The notes under the pieces: generated by a model | The model's database searches: none | Seen by the model: only the letters and a program-made list of their open reading frames with translations | What the model was told of the DNA's origin: nothing | NCBI GenBank assembly: GCA_017550335.1 | Contig: JAFZPM010000018.1 | Span: 1-57,389 of the forward strand | Direction of reading: 5' to 3' | Length of the DNA stretch: 57,389 bases | From: Paludibacteraceae bacterium | GTDB lineage: Bacteria > Bacteroidota > Bacteroidia > Bacteroidales > Paludibacteraceae | Part shown: positions 53,400 through 57,389 of the stretch, one piece after another | Position numbering within the stretch: the stretch's first letter is position 1 | Layout of the letters: each line of letters starts with the position of its first letter | Made by a program: the position numbers and the translations under genes

Positions 53400-55946
53400 T
53401 CATCCACCGCACTTCGAGTAACCGCAGTTGGTGCATACGAGGCAGCCCTCCTGGTATCGGACGGTCTTTTGTCCGCACTTCTCGCAGACCACCTCCTTCG
53501 CCTCCGCGCCATTCGGGATGTATTTCTTCAGCGCGCGCTCCACACCGTTCTTCCAGTTGTTGATGGTCTCGCTGTTCAGTTGGAGTCCTCCCACCAGCTT
53601 AATGACCTGGTCGATAGGCATACCGTAGCGCAACACGCCCGAAATCAGTTTGGCGTAGTTCCAATACTCCGGATTGAACTTGTAGGAAAGACCCTCGATC
53701 GTAGTCTTGTAGCCCCTTCTGTTCGAGTACTGGAAATCGTAACGGCTCAGTCCCGTGTCCTCGTCTATGTTACGGATGATCTTTCCCGAGTTGACCGTCT
53801 TAGGGATCAACAATCCGTCCTCATCATCCGCCAAGCCCGTGAATATCTCGTACGGACGGCCCTCGATCAGACCCACGAAAGCGATCCATTTCTCCTTATT
53901 GTTCTGGAAACGAACCACGTCCGCCTCCAACTCCCTCGGACGAGCCTCGCCCGCCTTCAGGAAAGCGTTCTGCGCCTCGCCCGGCTTCTCCGACTCACGT
54001 TTCTTGGCCACCGACATGCCCGAGCGGGAACCCTCGCGATAGACCGTCACTCCCTTGCATCCCAAACGCCAAGCCTCCTCGTAGAGGGCGGCGACAAGCG
54101 CCTCGTTGGCCGTCTCCGGCACGTTGATCGTCACGCTGACCGTATGGTCCACCCATCGTTGGATGCGGCTCTGCATGCGTAATTTGTCCAACCAATCCAC
54201 CTCCTGCGAAGTGGCTTTGTGATAGGGCGACTCCGCCACCATCCTATCGATTTCAGCCTGCGTGTAACGCTTATCCGTATCGTAGCCGTTCACCCTCATC
54301 CACACCAGGAACTTCGGATGGAAGACCGTGACCTCCTCGTAGGGATCACCCAACTCATCCACATAGTCCACATGTGCGTCCCGGTCGTTCGGGTCCACCT
54401 TGTGGCGTCGTTTGTAGACCGGTACGAATACCGGTTCCATACCCGACGAGCTCCGCGTCATCAGACTTGTGGTACCCATAGGGGCGATGGTTAGGCACGC
54501 TATGTTGCGCCTGCCATACTTCACCATATCCGCATAGAGGGAAGCGTCCGTATCCTTCAACCGAATGATGAACGGATTATTAGCCTCCAACTCCGCATTG
54601 TACATTTCAAAAGCGCCACGTTCCTGCGCCATCGTGACCGAAGAGCGGTAAGCCTCCACGGCGAGCGTCTTGTGGACCTGCTCCGAGAAATAGATGGCCT
54701 CCGGCGTACCGTACGTGAGACCCATGGCCGCCAGCATATCGCCCTCCGCAGTCGTCCCGACACCCGTACGTCTTCCAAGGGTGGTCTTCCGCTTGATCTT
54801 CCGCCAAAGGTCCGATTCCGTGCGCTTAACAGCCTCATCGGCAGTCCCCTCCTCCACTTCGGAAAGGATAGCGTCGATCTTCTCCGATTCAAGGTCCACG
54901 ATGTCGTCCACAATGCGTTGCGCCTTGCGGACATGCTCCTTGAAGAGGTCATAATCGAACTGCGCGTCACGTTGGAAAGGGTTCTTCACGTAAGCGTAAA
55001 GGTTGAGCGCCAACATCCTGCAGCCATCGTATGATGCCAAAGGGATATCCCCGCACGGATTTGTCGAAACGGTTCCGAAGCCATACGACGCGTAACAATC
55101 CGCCACCGACTCCCGCACGATGGTATCCCAGAAAAGGATACTCGGTTCGGCCGACCTCCATGTATTACGGACAATCTTCGCCCACAACTCCTTGGCGGAC
55201 ACACTCCGCCGCACAGAAGGGGTCTCCGCATCGATAGGGAAGCGTTGTTCAAACTGGCCATTCTCGACAACCGAGCGCATAAACGCGTCATCCACCCGCA
55301 CGGAAAGATTCGCACCCTGCGCCTTGCCCTCCACCGACTTAGCCTCGACGAAAGACTCCACCTCCGGATGCCTGACGGATACGCTCAGCATTAGCGAACC
55401 ACGCCTAGCGTCACGCACCACCTCCCTGGCAGAATTGGAATATCGCTCCATGAAAGGGACAATCCCCGCAGGAACGCCTATGGATTCCCTCTCTTGAGAA
55501 CCCTTGGGGCGTATTTGGGACAGGTCATGCCCCACGCCACCACCTCGTCTCATCAGTTGCACTTGTTCCTCATCCACCTTCATGATGGATCCGTACGACT
55601 CCACGGAATCGTCCGCTCCTATCACGAAACAATTGGAAAGGGAAGCCGCCCGATACTTGTTACCAAGACCGGACATCGCACTTCCCTGAAGCACAATATA
55701 TTTGAAATGGCGGAACAGATCGAACAGGGCATCCGCCCCCATCGGGTTCGGATACTTAGCCTCAATCCGAGCCACCTCCTCCGCCATCCGACGATGCATA
55801 TCATCCGGGGTTTTCTCATAGATGTTCCCTAAGCCATCCTTCAACGCATACTTGTCCACCCATACACGTGCCGCCGATTCATCGCCCTCGAAATATGCTA
55901 AAGACGATTGGTAAGCCTCTTCGTATGAATAAACTACAGCATCCAT
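53400..55946 (-). CDS. nrdJ: Adenosylcobalamin-dependent (class II) ribonucleotide reductase
   Basis: Reduces ribonucleotides to deoxyribonucleotides using a B12-derived radical. 848 residues. SNCFVIG with the substrate-site Cys106, RRGGGVGHDLSQIRPKGS, the active-site loop STNPCGDIPLASYDGCRMLALN (Asn296, Cys298), NACLTIAPMGTTSLMTRSSS-type second loop, and a C-terminal zinc-like tail CEKCGQKTVRYQEGC...CTNCGYSKCGG carrying shuttle cysteines. Notable: position 300 is Asp (codon GAT) where the family normally has the catalytic Glu (NPCGE). ATG 55946; terminator at 53295-53327. Confidence 0.93.
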   Translation of the reverse strand: MDAVVYSYEEAYQSSLAYFEGDESAARVWVDKYALKDGLGNIYEKTPDDMHRRMAEEVARIEAKYPNPMGADALFDLFRHFKYIVLQGSAMSGLGNKYRAASLSNCFVIGADDSVESYGSIMKVDEEQVQLMRRGGGVGHDLSQIRPKGSQERESIGVPAGIVPFMERYSNSAREVVRDARRGSLMLSVSVRHPEVESFVEAKSVEGKAQGANLSVRVDDAFMRSVVENGQFEQRFPIDAETPSVRRSVSAKELWAKIVRNTWRSAEPSILFWDTIVRESVADCYASYGFGTVSTNPCGDIPLASYDGCRMLALNLYAYVKNPFQRDAQFDYDLFKEHVRKAQRIVDDIVDLESEKIDAILSEVEEGTADEAVKRTESDLWRKIKRKTTLGRRTGVGTTAEGDMLAAMGLTYGTPEAIYFSEQVHKTLAVEAYRSSVTMAQERGAFEMYNAELEANNPFIIRLKDTDASLYADMVKYGRRNIACLTIAPMGTTSLMTRSSSGMEPVFVPVYKRRHKVDPNDRDAHVDYVDELGDPYEEVTVFHPKFLVWMRVNGYDTDKRYTQAEIDRMVAESPYHKATSQEVDWLDKLRMQSRIQRWVDHTVSVTINVPETANEALVAALYEEAWRLGCKGVTVYREGSRSGMSVAKKRESEKPGEAQNAFLKAGEARPRELEADVVRFQNNKEKWIAFVGLIEGRPYEIFTGLADDEDGLLIPKTVNSGKIIRNIDEDTGLSRYDFQYSNRRGYKTTIEGLSYKFNPEYWNYAKLISGVLRYGMPIDQVIKLVGGLQLNSETINNWKNGVERALKKYIPNGAEAKEVVCEKCGQKTVRYQEGCLVCTNCGYSKCGG

Positions 55947-56309
55947 TTTCTCACATAAAGAATTATCTATTGGCGTTCTTGAAACAAATCACATCTCCAT
56001 ATTCAATCAACTTTGCCAATCACGCAACAAACCCGATGCAATATTAATGGACTTTGTGGAATTAGCAAAAAAGTAACACATATAGTTATCAACAACCGAC
56101 CAAAGTTTCCCGTTTTTACATAATAAATATCTATATATCAACACAATAAAGTTTTCAACAATTCAAAAAGTTGTCCGTTTCGGAAAACTCACATACCAAA
56201 ACAGGACATCGAAATTTCATTTTTCGGTCAACAAAGGAGGACAAAAACAACGCCTCGACTTTCCTTTTCGGGAGAGTCCATCAGGGAGGAATCGCACCAA
56301 GGGGAACTG
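55947..56309. other. AT-rich region upstream of nrdJ
   Basis: 363 bases without a convincing gene. Three T/A-TCAACA-type strings occur at about 56093 (TTATCAACA), 56134 (ATATCAACA) and 56152 (TTTTCAACA), near-matches to the DnaA box TTATCCACA. No clear TAnnTTTG for nrdJ and no cobalamin-riboswitch-like conserved box were seen. Confidence 0.35.
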
Positions 56310-57323
56310 TCAACGGGCTAATATCTTCTTCTCCATCAGATGCCAAGAGAGAAACGCGACAAGCAAAACGATAAACAAGGTTCCGAAGAATGTCGTCCAC
56401 CTCACTTCCCACCCTAGGCAACGGGTGAAATGGATGATGGGGGCATGGAATATATAGATGCCATACGAAAGGTCTCCGATCTTCCCGAAACGGTTCAGGA
56501 ACGGAAGCGTGAACGCGGCGAAATAGATGATGGCCGCCATCGCGAAAGGGCGGAAGAAGTCCACGAAATAGTTACTCACCATAAGCACGAGGAGGGAGGG
56601 AAGCAGCAGATACCACTTATACCGGCGCAACTCATCCCGATAAAGGTAGGCCGCCCCACCCGCCATGAAATAGGAGGCGAGCGAAACCCACTTCCACGCC
56701 AAATCGTAGGAAGCGGCCCCCGTCTCATCCGCAGCCATTCCGAACAGGACCGCAGACAATGACATGAGCGAAACCAGCGCCAACGACCACACACGGGAAG
56801 AACGTGCATACAGCCACACGACGAAAGGCACCACAAGATAGAGCAACAGCTCCAACTTAATCGTCCACAAAGAGGGATTCACCGCCTCGCCGGACAACAC
56901 ACCTGGCAAGGAGGGATGCAGGAAGTTCATCGTCGAAAGGTTCGCGAACATATACTTCCACAGCTCGGGCGAGGTGAAATAGTCCCGCAACGACAAGCTG
57001 GAGAAGATGGAGAACAAGAGTGCGGACAATAACACGATCAAGACATATGCGGGGAGGATCCTCCTCGCTCGTTTCCGGAAATAACTGCGCAACGAAGTGC
57101 TCCGGCAATAGCTCCTATGGATCAATAGACCACTGATCACAAAAAAAGCATCCACCGACTGGGGAGCGTATATGGGGAACTGGACAAGCTCCTCCCCCCA
57201 TAATATATCATAATGGGCACAGAAGACCGCAAAGGCGAAAAAGAAACGGAGAAAATCGAAGCTATTGTCCGTTTCTATATCATTGATTATTTGTGGTTTG
57301 CAAAACTTCATCCTCTTCATCAT
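56310..57323 (-). CDS. Acyltransferase family 3 membrane protein
   Basis: 337 residues from ATG 57323 (57320 also possible). Ten or so membrane helices, with the family opening FDFLRFFFAFAVFCAHYDIL, VDAFFVISGLLIHRSY, RKRARRILPAYVLIVLLSAL, LWTIKLELLLYLVVPFV and the late GDLSYGIYIFHAPIIHF. AT3 enzymes (OafA/YrhL, NodX type) add acetyl or other acyl groups to surface glycans. Substrate unknown. A -7 promoter element at 57338-57345 supports the short start over GTG 57338. A poly-C tract lies just upstream at the window end. Confidence 0.9.
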   Translation of the reverse strand: MMKRMKFCKPQIINDIETDNSFDFLRFFFAFAVFCAHYDILWGEELVQFPIYAPQSVDAFFVISGLLIHRSYCRSTSLRSYFRKRARRILPAYVLIVLLSALLFSIFSSLSLRDYFTSPELWKYMFANLSTMNFLHPSLPGVLSGEAVNPSLWTIKLELLLYLVVPFVVWLYARSSRVWSLALVSLMSLSAVLFGMAADETGAASYDLAWKWVSLASYFMAGGAAYLYRDELRRYKWYLLLPSLLVLMVSNYFVDFFRPFAMAAIIYFAAFTLPFLNRFGKIGDLSYGIYIFHAPIIHFTRCLGWEVRWTTFFGTLFIVLLVAFLSWHLMEKKILAR

Positions 57324-57337
57324 CGATTTCTCACCCA

Positions 57338-57345
57338 CAAAGATA
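57338..57345 (-). promoter_or_regulatory. Putative -7 element of the acyltransferase gene
   Basis: Minus strand TATCTTTG: exact TAnnTTTG match. Leader would be about 9-12 bases. Confidence 0.55.
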
Positions 57346-57369
57346 ACCTTTTTTATGCATTGGATAACA

Positions 57370-57389
57370 CCCCCCCCCTTCCCCCCCCC
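57370..57389. repeat. Poly-C tract (C9-TT-C9) at the window end
   Basis: Two runs of nine C separated by TT, continuing to the last base. On the minus strand this is a poly-G tract about 25-45 bases upstream of the acyltransferase -7 element. It could be a slippage-prone regulatory tract or a sequencing/assembly artefact at a contig end. Confidence 0.6.

Noticed and set aside
55947..56309. Cobalamin riboswitch or NrdR boxes controlling nrdJ
   Set aside because: I could not find the conserved B12-box sequence or paired NrdR palindromes; the AT-rich motifs present are too weak to claim.

Overview
The window reads as a piece of a Bacteroidales chromosome, genus not resolved. Three things support this. 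Start regions repeatedly carry the Bacteroidetes sigma-ABfr -7 element TAnnTTTG, three times with TTTG 19-20 bases upstream. The gene families are typical of the group: DUF4294, DUF4105, DUF4197, HU-CCDC81/SPOR proteins, fused CcsBA, class II ribonucleotide reductase, C10 peptidase, BspA-like LRR proteins and a type IX secretion (T9SS) sorting domain. Shine-Dalgarno sites are weak or absent. I see no rRNA, tRNA, CRISPR array, prophage or complete insertion sequence. The left edge lies inside a dispersed repeat and the right edge in a poly-C tract, so both ends may be assembly breaks.

Layout. 1-7407: palindromic repeat, cytochrome c biogenesis (ccsBA), a Rid-like protein, a HEXXH membrane protein with a DUF4294 protein, and a beta-barrel/HhH outer-membrane pair. 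7413-11546 (minus): DMP19-like protein, HU-like/SPOR membrane protein, coiled-coil lipoprotein, rsmI and a conserved unknown. 11684-15039 (plus): AI-2E-type permease, prmC, recX and CPBP protease as overlapping genes. 15049-16170 (minus): folE and a SPOR protein. 16276-17770: a REP-associated Y1 transposase (RAYT) carrying an extra Rossmann/SLOG-like C-terminal domain, flanked on both sides by REP hairpins, with one hairpin in its own predicted leader. 17774-25852 (minus): menE, gapA, two overlapping micro-lipoprotein genes, DUF4105, a free-standing sorting-domain-like miniprotein, then phoH-purC-recF-DUF721-thioesterase. 26051-29043 (minus): a C10 protease followed by two paralogous lipoproteins. 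29353-33302 (plus): hisS, a transporter, DMP19-like and DUF4197 genes. 33418-43666: an undecaprenyl-phosphate sugar transferase diverging from secA, then lgt, nagB, a phosphohexomutase, a small membrane protein and an ACT-ACT-metallo-beta-lactamase fusion. 43690-53204: a surface-protein locus with two large BspA-like proteins around a YD-repeat-like protein. 53400-57323 (minus): nrdJ and an acyltransferase.

Most of the window is housekeeping: translation (hisS, prmC, rsmI), protein export and lipoprotein processing (secA, lgt), DNA maintenance (recF, recX, nrdJ), cofactors (folE, menE, ccsBA), purines (purC) and central or amino-sugar metabolism (gapA, nagB, phosphohexomutase). The accessory layer is envelope and surface biology plus the RAYT/REP module. 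The best candidates for something under-described are the RAYT-SLOG fusion with its REP arrays, the micro-lipoprotein pair, the free-standing sorting-domain miniprotein, and the C10 protease with its paired lipoproteins.
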